In this document: positions 1-5,076 of the stretch, in pieces
Layout of the letters: each line of letters starts with the position of its first letter
Numbering within the stretch: position 1 is the first letter of the stretch
Assembly (NCBI GenBank): GCA_023268575.1
Contig: JALRCL010000736.1
Span: 1-5,076, forward strand
Source of the DNA: Patulibacter sp.
Lineage (GTDB): Bacteria > Actinomycetota > Thermoleophilia > Solirubrobacterales > Solirubrobacteraceae
Length of the DNA stretch: 5,076 nucleotides
Reading direction: 5' to 3'
Position numbers and translations under genes: made by a program
Notes under the pieces: generated by a model
Database searches by the model: none
What the model was told of the DNA's origin: nothing
What the model saw: the letters and a program-made list of their open reading frames with translations, nothing else

Positions 1-459
1 CGCCCGCGGCTGCCCCGGCGGCCGGTCGGACGGTCGGGCTGGGTGCGCGACGACCGGCTGGCGCTCACGACGACGCGCTGGTGGATCGACCTGCGCCTCG
101 CGTCGCGACGCCTGCGCGCCTACCACTCCGGACGGCTCGTCCGCTCCGCCGCCGTCGTCATCGGGGCGACCGCCACGCCGACCCCGACCGGCCTCGCGGC
201 GATCTACGAGCGCCTCCCGCAACCGGACCCCGCCGGCTTCTACGGCCCGTGGGTGCTCTCGCTCACCGCGCTGTCCGGGACGCTCGAGCGCTTCGGCGGC
301 GGGCCCGGCCGGATCGGGATCCACGGCCGCGGCGGCGCGAGCCTCAGCGACCCGCTCGGCAGCGCCCGGTCGCACGGCTGCATCCGGGTGCCCAACGGCG
401 ACGTGCGGTGGCTCGCCGCGCGCCTGCCGGCCGGCGCGCCGGTTCGGATCCTTCCCTGA
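1..459 (+). CDS. L,D-transpeptidase (YkuD domain), C-terminal part, 5' end outside window
   Basis: L,D-transpeptidases act outside the membrane and form 3-3 cross-links between peptidoglycan stem peptides, or attach proteins to them, through an active-site cysteine. The frame is open from base 1 to the TGA at 457-459. Counting from the first codon in the window, the catalytic signature is complete: IHGRGG with His at 108, then SHGCIRVPN with Ser-His-Gly-Cys at 124-127; the Cys codon is 379-381. TPTPTG and FYGPW upstream are also typical of the YkuD fold. The opening residues (LPRRPVGRSGWV) match the linker that precedes this domain in actinobacterial enzymes, so a GTG at 43 is probably not the true start. 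The missing N-terminus should hold a signal peptide and perhaps a further domain. The protein ends just after the fold, with no C-terminal extension. Family assignment is firm; the exact role (cross-linking or another transpeptidation) is not resolvable. Confidence 0.9.
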   Translation, partial: RPRLPRRPVGRSGWVRDDRLALTTTRWWIDLRLASRRLRAYHSGRLVRSAAVVIGATATPTPTGLAAIYERLPQPDPAGFYGPWVLSLTALSGTLERFGGGPGRIGIHGRGGASLSDPLGSARSHGCIRVPNGDVRWLAARLPAGAPVRILP

Positions 460-528
460 CGCGTCGGCTCGCCCGTACCGCGACGTGCGCGATGCGTGCC
501 CACCGGCCGGGACGGGTACCGGGAGGCC

Positions 529-747
529 ATGTCCATCGGCACCAGCCTCTTCCTCGTCGCCGTGGGCGCGATCCTGCGCTTCGCCGTCACGGCCTCGGTC
601 GCGGGCATCGACCTGAAGACCGTCGGCCTGATCCTCATGATCGTCGGCGTCGTGGGCCTCGTGCTCAGCCTGCTCGTGCTGAACCGCGCGCGCGGCGTCG
701 TCGTCGAGCGGCCCGTCGACCCGTACCGTGGCGACCCCCGTCCCTGA
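529..747 (+). CDS. DUF6458-like small membrane protein, 72 aa
   Basis: Small integral membrane protein of unknown function. It has two hydrophobic segments, about residues 4-20 (GTSLFLVAVGAILRFAV) and 31-51, joined by a short polar turn (TASVAGIDLK). A charged, proline-rich tail follows (about 53-72), probably cytoplasmic. The ILRFAVT and GLILMIVGVVGLV blocks are characteristic of the actinobacterial DUF6458 family as I remember it. I chose the ATG at 529 because family members begin MSIGT or MGIGT. An in-frame GTG at 496 would add 11 polar residues not expected in the family. GGGAGG at 521-526 lies only 2 bases before the ATG, closer than usual, so the start is likely but not proven. The gene lies 69 bp after the transpeptidase on the same strand and could be co-transcribed. 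No catalytic residues are visible. Confidence 0.8.
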   Translation: MSIGTSLFLVAVGAILRFAVTASVAGIDLKTVGLILMIVGVVGLVLSLLVLNRARGVVVERPVDPYRGDPRP

Positions 748-759
748 CGGGCGCCGACG

Positions 760-784
760 GTCCGGCGCCGCGACGGCGCCGGAC
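760..784. terminator. Hairpin between convergent genes, probable bidirectional terminator
   Basis: Perfect 10-bp inverted repeat: GTCCGGCGCC (760-769), loop GCGAC (770-774), GGCGCCGGAC (775-784). It lies 12 bp after the stop of the DUF6458-like gene and 13 bp beyond the stop of the convergent minus-strand gene, so it could serve both. There is no T-tract on either side, which is common for terminator hairpins of high-GC actinobacteria. The hairpin is directly visible; its function is inferred. Confidence 0.6.
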
Positions 785-797
785 GCGACGGTGCCGC

Positions 798-1757
798 TCA
801 GCCGGTGAGCTCGACGTAGAAGCGCTTGCGCGCGCCGTCGGTCGTCGCCGAGCCGTCGCTGTTGCGCGGGCTGACGACGAGGGCGTTCTCCGTCTTCGCT
901 CCGTCGGGGGCGCACGTCACGACGTTCGCCACCTGGCAGCGGGCCGCGGAGATCTCGCCGGAGAAGCTCGGGTCCGCGCCGCCGGTGCCGTCCACGTCGA
1001 CCTCGTTCTGCAGCGCGATCGTCGCCGTGATGCCGTGGCCGGCGACGGTCGATCCGGCGTCGAGGTAGCAGTTGTCGTTCGTGCCGTAGCAGTCGATGAC
1101 CTTGAAGCCACCCGACTGCTCCTCGATCTCGCCCTTCTCGTTCACCAGCGCCCAGCGCGACTTCGCAGCCGCAGCCTGCTCCGACGCCTCCTTGGCGGCG
1201 ATCGCGGCGGCGCCCTTCGCGATGTCCTCCGCGTGGAGGCCATCGACGCGATCGGCGTTCAGGCCGGTTGCCACCCCGGTGGCGTTCGTGGTGAACGGCC
1301 GCGTCTCGTCCCCGCCGTTGGCGACGCTGATGTCGCCGCCGAGGGTGCCGCGGGTCGCCCGGAACTCGAAGGCGAGGCCGGTCGAGAGGTTGTTCGCCCG
1401 CAGACAGGGGTTCTTCAGGTCGTTCGGCGCCGTGCGGGCGGTCGAGCGGCAGCCGTAGATGGCGCCGCCGCCGGTCGCCGACAGGTTCGACTGGCGCGTC
1501 GAGTAGCCGCCCTTCTGCCCCGGGGCGGCGTTCGTGGTGGAGATGACCTCGGTCTCGTCGCTGGAGGCGTTGCGCTCGCCGAGGATCAGGTTCCCCCCGG
1601 TCGCGGCGTACGTCAGCGGGGCGATCCCGAAGGCCAGGACGCCCGCGCCGATGAGGACGGCGCGGGTGCGGCCGGTGCCGCGGCGCGGCAGCAGGCGCCG
1701 CACGCCGCGGCGCTCGCGCTCGGTGGTGGTCTCGGCCTGATCGTGCTCGAGGTGCAT
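798..1757 (-). CDS. Secreted or membrane-anchored protein of unknown function with NADxxDGxxA motif, 319 aa
   Basis: No enzymatic function is recognisable. The N-terminus (1-32) is charged and arginine-rich. One hydrophobic segment follows (about 33-51, AVLIGAGVLAFGIAPLTYA) and could be a long signal peptide cleaved after TYA or an uncleaved anchor. The exported part starts ATGGNLILGERN, followed by a Ser/Thr/Gly/Asn-rich stretch to about 166. The motif LNADRVDGLHAEDI (about 166-179) recurs in exported proteins of Solirubrobacterales and related bacteria. An Ala-rich helix (about 177-200) leads to a C-terminal domain beginning RWALVNEKGEI. Six cysteines occur as three spaced pairs (103/118, 223/230, 274/282), which suits disulfides outside the cell. 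The ATG at 1757 has AGGGAG at 1765-1770, 7 bases upstream. It is monocistronic by position, with a long upstream gap and a convergent downstream neighbour. It may be a cell-surface or appendage-like component, but that is a guess. Confidence 0.8.
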   Translation of the reverse strand: MHLEHDQAETTTERERRGVRRLLPRRGTGRTRAVLIGAGVLAFGIAPLTYAATGGNLILGERNASSDETEVISTTNAAPGQKGGYSTRQSNLSATGGGAIYGCRSTARTAPNDLKNPCLRANNLSTGLAFEFRATRGTLGGDISVANGGDETRPFTTNATGVATGLNADRVDGLHAEDIAKGAAAIAAKEASEQAAAAKSRWALVNEKGEIEEQSGGFKVIDCYGTNDNCYLDAGSTVAGHGITATIALQNEVDVDGTGGADPSFSGEISAARCQVANVVTCAPDGAKTENALVVSPRNSDGSATTDGARKRFYVELTG

Positions 1758-1764
1758 GGGGGTG

Positions 1765-1770
1765 CTCCCT
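1765..1770 (-). promoter_or_regulatory. Ribosome binding site of the secreted-protein gene
   Basis: AGGGAG on the minus strand, 7 bases before the ATG at 1757. It supports this start over any downstream alternative. Confidence 0.6.
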
Positions 1771-1795
1771 TCGTCGTTCGGTCCGTGCCCGGCGA

Positions 1796-1812
1796 CCCCG
1801 GGATGCCCGGGG
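1796..1812. repeat. Short inverted repeat in the leader of the secreted-protein gene
   Basis: CCCCGGG (1796-1802), loop ATG (1803-1805), CCCGGGG (1806-1812): a perfect 7-bp palindrome centred about 47 bp upstream of the start codon at 1757. It could be a protein binding site or a leader hairpin. In DNA this GC-rich, a 7-bp palindrome can also arise by chance. Confidence 0.35.
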
Positions 1813-2120
1813 CGCCGGATGTCCCCAACAGGTGCCGGCGACGGGGCCCGATGCGCGGTCTACGCCGTCCGACCCCCCGGCCGTCGGGGGCTCGCGCGCG
1901 GGGATGCCGCGGCTCGCGGATCGCGCCTCCTCCGGCGACCGAGGCCAGGCGTCCCGGCCGCCGGGACGAGGACCGCCCGTCGGCGGACGGGGCTCGCGCC
2001 CGACCCTGCGCCCGCCCCCGCAACTTCGTCCCGCCCGCCCGGTTCCGGGAAGCATCGGCACGTTCCCGTTCCGTCGACCCGACCCACCGCCCGCCCCGCG
2101 CCGGGCCCGCCCCCGCGGTT

Positions 2121-2162
2121 CACGGCGCGGCCGGGCCACGGGGGTCGCCCGGCCGCGCCGTG
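2121..2162 (-). terminator. Perfect 16-bp hairpin after the PucR-type regulator gene, probable terminator
   Basis: Left arm 2121-2136 (CACGGCGCGGCCGGGC), 10-base loop 2137-2146, right arm 2147-2162, with all 16 pairs matching and almost entirely G-C. It begins 23 bp downstream of the regulator's stop (2186-2188) on the minus strand and ends about 360 bp before the next gene. No T-tract follows, as is common for actinobacterial terminators. It would close the thiolase-SDR-regulator transcript. Confidence 0.7.
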
Positions 2163-2185
2163 CCCGTCCGGCCGCGGGAGCGGCG

Positions 2186-3412
2186 TCAGGTGACGACGCG
2201 TCGCAGGCGCAGCGCCACCGAGAGCTCCGTGCGACGCTGCGCGAGCGGGGCGTCGAGCAGCTCCTCCGCCTGGCGCAGGCGGTTGCGGACGGTGTGCTCG
2301 TGGACGCCCAGCGCCGCGGCCGCGCTGACGTGGCTGCCGGTCTCCAGCCAGGCGGCGATCGTCTCGCGCAGGCGCGCGCTGCGCTCGTCCTCGCCGCCGA
2401 TCGGCCCGAGCACGGAGCGGACGAAGGTCGCCGCCTGCGCCTCCTCGCCGAGCAGCAGCGCCTCGAGCCGGACGTCGGCGAACCACGACGTCCGCACGCC
2501 GAGCGCCTGACCGACGCGCAGCGCCTGGCGGGCCTGGTGCAGGGTGTCGCGCAGGCCCGCGAACCCGGCGGCCGGATCGCTCACCCCGGCGGGCAGCCCC
2601 AGCGCGTCGAGCTCGCGGCGGAAGGCGCGCTGCTGGGCCGCGGAGGGCGCCGTCGCGCGCCCGATCCAGAGCGCCCAGCCGTGCACGCTGTCCTGATGCA
2701 GCAGGCCGTCGGGGGCCTCCAGCGCGAGCCGCAGCCGCTCCAGCGCGCGCTCCGCCGCCACGCGGTCGTCCGCGACGAGGGCCACTGCGCGGTGGGTCAG
2801 CAGGCAGTCGTAGCGCAGCGCCGCGGCGGCGTCCCCCGGCGCCGGCTCGTGGCTGCCGTCGAGGATCTGGCGCAGCATGAGCATCCGCTGGTGGAGGCGC
2901 TGCCGGTCGAGCTCGCGACGGTGCTCCTCGTAGCGCTCCAGCACCGTCATGAGGATCGAGTCGATGTAGTCGAAGAGCGTCCGCACCGGCTCCAGCAGCA
3001 GCGGCACGAGCGCGTCCGCGTCGTCGCCGGTGGCCGCGCGGGCGGCGGCGACCCACTGCTCCCAGATCTCCCATTGGCCGATCCGGTAGCCGCGCTCGAC
3101 GCTGCTCGTCGGCTCGCCGAGCCGGGCGAGGACGTCCATCAGGGCGATCGCGCCGACGGGCTCGGCGGACGCGATCCGCAGCCGGCCGGCGATGACGTCG
3201 AGCACGGCCTGCACGTTGTCGTGGACGCTCTCGTCGAGGGCCGCGAGGAACTCCTCGTCGTCGGCCCGCGTCGGGAACACCTCGCGCAGCACCCGCGCCA
3301 GGACCTGCGCGGACATCGCCCGCGCGTCGATCCCGTCGGCGAGGCTCCGCGCGGCCGCCGAGGTCGGGGTCCGATCCGCGCGGCGCCCGGCGGTCTCCTC
3401 CGTCGCCTCCAC
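2186..3412 (-). CDS. PucR/CdaR-type transcriptional regulator with RsbRD-like N-terminal region, 408 aa
   Basis: Probable DNA-binding regulator. The C-terminal region (about 345-405) is the PucR-type helix-turn-helix: LRETIAAWLETGSHVSAAAA, then LGVHEHTVRNRLRQAEELLD, the usual recognition-helix block. The middle (about 195-335) fits the poorly conserved CdaR GGDEF-like region in length and position but shows no GGDEF motif. The N-terminal part (about 32-165) is mostly helical and acidic (DDEEFLAALDESVHDNVQAV) and resembles the RsbRD_N domain found in many actinobacterial PucR proteins; there is no transmembrane segment. The length of about 400 residues is normal for this architecture. The start is uncertain. 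GTG at 3412 has AGGG 7 bases upstream. ATG at 3316 (residue 33) would remove a low-complexity leader and still keep the domain, but has a weaker site. It lies 65 bp after the SDR gene with no strong hairpin between, so it is probably co-transcribed and may control that operon. The effector is unknown. Confidence 0.85.
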   Translation of the reverse strand: MEATEETAGRRADRTPTSAAARSLADGIDARAMSAQVLARVLREVFPTRADDEEFLAALDESVHDNVQAVLDVIAGRLRIASAEPVGAIALMDVLARLGEPTSSVERGYRIGQWEIWEQWVAAARAATGDDADALVPLLLEPVRTLFDYIDSILMTVLERYEEHRRELDRQRLHQRMLMLRQILDGSHEPAPGDAAAALRYDCLLTHRAVALVADDRVAAERALERLRLALEAPDGLLHQDSVHGWALWIGRATAPSAAQQRAFRRELDALGLPAGVSDPAAGFAGLRDTLHQARQALRVGQALGVRTSWFADVRLEALLLGEEAQAATFVRSVLGPIGGEDERSARLRETIAAWLETGSHVSAAAALGVHEHTVRNRLRQAEELLDAPLAQRRTELSVALRLRRVVT

Positions 3413-3477
3413 GGCCCGACCCTACCGGCGCGACCGCGGCCCCACCACGACCTCGTGCGCGGCGCGCCCGGACCGCG

Positions 3478-4236
3478 TCAGAGGAGGCTTGCCGAGAGGC
3501 CGCCGTCGAGCACGTAGTGGGCCCCGGTCGTCCAGCCGGCCCGGTCCGAGGCGAGGTAGGCGACCGTCTCGGCGACCTCGGCCGCCGTGCCGAGCCGGCC
3601 CTGCTTCGCGGCGACGAGCTCGGGGAAGGACGCGCCGAGCGCCGCCTCGATCGCGACGGCCGCCCGATCGACCATCGCCGTGTCGACGAACCCCGGGCAG
3701 ACCGCGTTGACCCGGATCCCTGCGTCGCGCAGCTCGACCGCCGCGGTCCGGGTCAGCTGGATGACCCCGGCCTTCGATGCGCAGTAGGCGCCGAGCAGCG
3801 GGCAGCCGTTCATCCCCGCGACGGACGCGAGGTTCACGATCGTTCCGCGGCTCTCGGCGAGCGCCGGCAGCGCGTGCTTCATCCCGAGCCAGACGCCGGT
3901 GAGGTTGACGCTCGTGAGCCGCCGGAAGTCCTCCTCGCGCATGTCGAGCAGCGGCTGGACGATCTCGATGCCGGCGTTGTTCACGAGCACGTCGAGCCCG
4001 CCGAGCTCCTCGACCGTGGCCGCGACGGCGCCGGCGACCTGCTCGCCGACCGTCACGTCGCACGCGACCGACCGGGCGGCGTCGCCGATCGCGGCCGCCG
4101 TCGCGGCGGCCTCCTCGGCGTTGGCGTCGGCGAGCATCACGGTCGCGCCGCGCTCGACGAAGAGCTCGGCGACGGCACGGCCGATGCCGCGGGCGCCGCC
4201 GGTGACGAGCGCCCGACGGCCTGCGAGATCCTGCAT
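3478..4236 (-). CDS. Classical SDR-family NAD(P)-dependent oxidoreductase, 252 aa
   Basis: Cytoplasmic oxidoreductase that interconverts a hydroxyl and a carbonyl group; the substrate is unknown. All classical SDR landmarks are present: the cofactor loop TGGARGIG (12-19), Asp37 at the end of the second strand (LADAN), CDVT (59-62), NNAG (86-89), and the catalytic tetrad Asn111, Ser138, Tyr151, Lys155 (YCASK). PG follows at 181-182, then a C-terminal GAHYVLDGG (238-246). Asp37 favours NAD(H) over NADP(H) by family rules. The length is exactly that of FabG/3-hydroxyacyl-CoA or hydroxysteroid dehydrogenase-like members. The ATG at 4236 has a strong AGGAGGA 4 bases upstream. The gene starts 33 bp after the thiolase-like ORF and is followed by the PucR-type regulator. 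The thiolase neighbour suggests acyl-CoA, steroid or related catabolism, but many SDRs act on other alcohols. Family is certain; substrate is not. Confidence 0.93.
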   Translation of the reverse strand: MQDLAGRRALVTGGARGIGRAVAELFVERGATVMLADANAEEAAATAAAIGDAARSVACDVTVGEQVAGAVAATVEELGGLDVLVNNAGIEIVQPLLDMREEDFRRLTSVNLTGVWLGMKHALPALAESRGTIVNLASVAGMNGCPLLGAYCASKAGVIQLTRTAAVELRDAGIRVNAVCPGFVDTAMVDRAAVAIEAALGASFPELVAAKQGRLGTAAEVAETVAYLASDRAGWTTGAHYVLDGGLSASLL

Positions 4237-4240
4237 GGGG

Positions 4241-4247
4241 TCCTCCT
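4241..4247 (-). promoter_or_regulatory. Strong ribosome binding site of the SDR gene
   Basis: AGGAGGA on the minus strand, 4 bases before the ATG at 4236. It lies in the 33-bp gap after the thiolase-like stop and is the best Shine-Dalgarno match in the window. It fixes the SDR start. Confidence 0.75.
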
Positions 4248-4269
4248 GTGGGTGGTGGGTGCGCCGCCC

Positions 4270-5076
4270 TCAGGCGACGAGGACGTGGACCGCGCACGAG
4301 GCGGCCGCGCCGTGGACGAACGCGCCGAGGGTGTGGGTCAGGGCGACGCGGGCCCCGGCGACCTGGCGCTCGCCGGCGTCGCCGCGGAGCTGCAGCACCG
4401 CCTCGCCGACCTGCGCGCAGCCGGTGGCGCCGATCGGGTGGCCGCGCGCCCCGAGGCCGCCGGACGGGTTGATCGCGACCGTGCCGTCGATCGCCGTCGC
4501 GCCCGCCTCGGTGAACGGTCCGCCCTCGCCCTTGGCGCAGAAGCCGAGGTCCTCGGCGTGCAGGACCTCGGCGATCGAGAAGCAGTCGTGGACCTCGGCG
4601 AGGTCGACGTCGTCGGCCGTCACGCCGGCGTCCGCGTAGGCCCGCGCGGCGGCCGCCCGCGTCAGCGCGAAGCCGGTCATGTCGCCGAACGGCTCGAAGG
4701 CGCTCGAGGTCTGCGCGGAGGCCACGACCCGTGGATCGCCGGGACGCGCGAGGTCCTCGGCGACGAGCAGCACCGCCGCCGCGCCGTCGGAGATCGCGCA
4801 GCAGTCCAGGAGCCCCAACGGGGTGGCGACGCGGCGCGCGGCGAGCACGTCGTCGACGGTCACCGGCTCGTCGAACTGCGCGATCGGGTTGCGCGCGCCG
4901 TTGGCGCGGTTCTTCACCGCGACCGCCGCGAGCTGCGCGGCCGTCTCGGCGACCACGCCCATGGAGTGCGTGATCAGCACGAGGCCCATCCCCGTCTCGC
5001 GCTGCAGCTTCACCAGAAGCTCCAGGATCTGCGCCTGGATCGTCACGTCGAGGGCGGTCGTCGGCTCATCCGCGAT
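4270..5076 (-). CDS. Chimeric ORF: ABC-transporter ATPase fragment joined in frame to the C-terminal part of an SCPx-type thiolase (5' end outside window)
   Basis: The frame is open from the right edge to the TGA at 4270-4272; numbering here is from the edge codon at 5076. Residues 1-45 are an oligopeptide/dipeptide-type ABC ATPase segment: Walker B and D-loop (IADEPTTALDVTIQAQ) and the H-loop (LITHSMGVVAE, His37). From about residue 48 (QLAAVAVKNRANGARNP) it is a thiolase of the SCPx/lipid-transfer type: LLDCCAISDGAAA (89-101), HDCF (163-166), NPSGGLGARGHPIGATG (203-219, catalytic His213), and a typical C-terminal end. The thiolase part is about 220 of the usual ~390 residues. It lacks the N-terminal domain that carries the nucleophilic cysteine, so it should not work alone as a thiolase. 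A GTG at 5046 is inside the ATPase motif and is not a plausible start. A normal thiolase here would fit the SDR downstream. The join is a recombination product or an assembly error. Confidence 0.8.
   Translation of the reverse strand: MADEPTTALDVTIQAQILELLVKLQRETGMGLVLITHSMGVVAETAAQLAAVAVKNRANGARNPIAQFDEPVTVDDVLAARRVATPLGLLDCCAISDGAAAVLLVAEDLARPGDPRVVASAQTSSAFEPFGDMTGFALTRAAAARAYADAGVTADDVDLAEVHDCFSIAEVLHAEDLGFCAKGEGGPFTEAGATAIDGTVAINPSGGLGARGHPIGATGCAQVGEAVLQLRGDAGERQVAGARVALTHTLGAFVHGAAASCAVHVLVA
4939..5076 (-). other. Fragment of an Opp/Dpp-type ABC transporter ATP-binding protein
   Basis: About 45 codons covering Walker B, D-loop and H-loop of an ATPase that powers peptide or nickel uptake. 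In intact proteins (about 330 residues) the H-loop is followed by a segment like DRVAVMYAGRIVE and then a C-terminal oligopeptide-transporter domain. Here the match stops after VVAETA and thiolase sequence begins. The Walker A and signature (LSGGQ) motifs would lie beyond the window edge, if present. The wording (KLQRETGMGLVLITHSMGVVAE) looks to me closer to proteobacterial members than to the usual actinobacterial ones; this is a weak impression from memory. Confidence 0.75.

Larger units (their letters stand above)
1758..2185. other. Non-coding stretch of 428 bp between two minus-strand genes
   Basis: No reading frame here has a recognisable protein; the open frames are Arg/Pro/Gly-rich, as random GC-rich DNA gives. 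It should contain the promoter of the secreted-protein gene and the end of the PucR-type regulator transcript. Structures seen are the 7-bp palindrome near 1796-1812, a hairpin GTCCCGG-CCG-CCGGGAC at 1951-1967, a 6-bp hairpin at 1976-1991, and the strong hairpin at 2121-2162. A minus-strand GGAACC (2046-2041) followed after 16 bases by GTTG (2024-2021) resembles an ECF sigma-factor promoter. It would give a leader of about 260 nt, and I regard it as weak. No canonical -35/-10 pair was found. Confidence 0.6.

Noticed and set aside
1951..1991. Two small hairpins (1951-1967 and 1976-1991) considered as a regulatory RNA or operator pair
   Set aside because: Stems of only 7 and 6 bp in GC-rich DNA, with no gene start nearby and no further structure; chance is sufficient.
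2021..2046. ECF-type promoter GGAACC-N16-GTTG on the minus strand
   Set aside because: Short degenerate match far from the gene start, with other GGAAC copies nearby; kept only as a remark in the intergenic entry.
1756..2193. Possible small plus-strand gene filling the 428-bp gap
   Set aside because: Pro/Arg/Gly-rich with no recognisable protein features. It covers the leader and RBS of the minus-strand gene and the 16-bp hairpin.
81..2510. An 809-codon open frame on the plus strand
   Set aside because: It is extremely Arg/Ala/Pro/Gly-rich, runs antisense to or out of frame with four genes with clear family motifs, and contains no domain. Long stop-free shadow frames are expected at this GC content.
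1860..3074. A 404-codon minus-strand frame overlapping the regulator and the intergenic gap
   Set aside because: Arg/Ala/Gly-dominated out-of-frame translation of the regulator gene extended into non-coding DNA.
1832..3517. A 561-codon open frame on the plus strand opposite the PucR-type regulator
   Set aside because: Low-complexity composition with no recognisable motif. The minus-strand regulator with its helix-turn-helix explains the coding signal.
3422..4297. A 291-codon minus-strand frame over the SDR gene
   Set aside because: It is an Arg-rich frame-shifted shadow of the SDR, whose own frame carries every catalytic motif.
1..5076. CRISPR array, tRNA/rRNA genes, insertion sequences, toxin-antitoxin or defence genes
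   Set aside because: I looked for repeat-spacer patterns, tRNA-like features and transposase or defence motifs and saw none.

Overview
The window is very GC-rich, with G or C at almost every third codon position, no IS element and no RNA gene. It reads as an actinobacterial chromosome. A lineage near Solirubrobacterales (class Thermoleophilia) fits best. The evidence is a DUF6458-type two-helix membrane protein, a secreted protein with the NADxxDGxxA motif that recurs in exported proteins of that group, and a PucR-type regulator beside SDR and thiolase genes. This placement is inferred from protein style; no marker gene is present.

Layout. Plus strand, 1-747: the C-terminal part of an exported L,D-transpeptidase (YkuD fold, cut by the left window edge), then a 72-residue DUF6458-like membrane protein. 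A perfect 10-bp hairpin at 760-784 lies between convergent genes. All later genes are on the minus strand. 798-1757 encodes a secreted or membrane-anchored protein of unknown function with three cysteine pairs. A 428-bp non-coding stretch (1758-2185) follows; it holds the leader of that gene and a perfect 16-bp hairpin that probably terminates the next unit. 2186-5076 is a tightly spaced group, read from high to low coordinates: thiolase-like ORF, then a classical SDR oxidoreductase, then a PucR-type regulator. The gaps are 33 and 65 bp.

The SDR and SCPx-type thiolase suggest acyl-CoA, steroid or related lipid catabolism, and the PucR-type protein is a plausible local regulator. The substrate cannot be read from the sequence.

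The most unusual object is the ORF at the right edge. Its first ~45 codons are the Walker B/D-loop/H-loop segment of an oligopeptide-type ABC transporter ATPase (IADEPTTALD...LITHSMGVVAE). They are joined in frame to the C-terminal ~220 residues of an SCPx-type thiolase. Neither part is complete in the window, and the thiolase part lacks the region that normally carries the nucleophilic cysteine. This is either a real recombination product or, more likely, a chimeric assembly join near a sequence end. I see no convincing new defence, mobile or RNA system.
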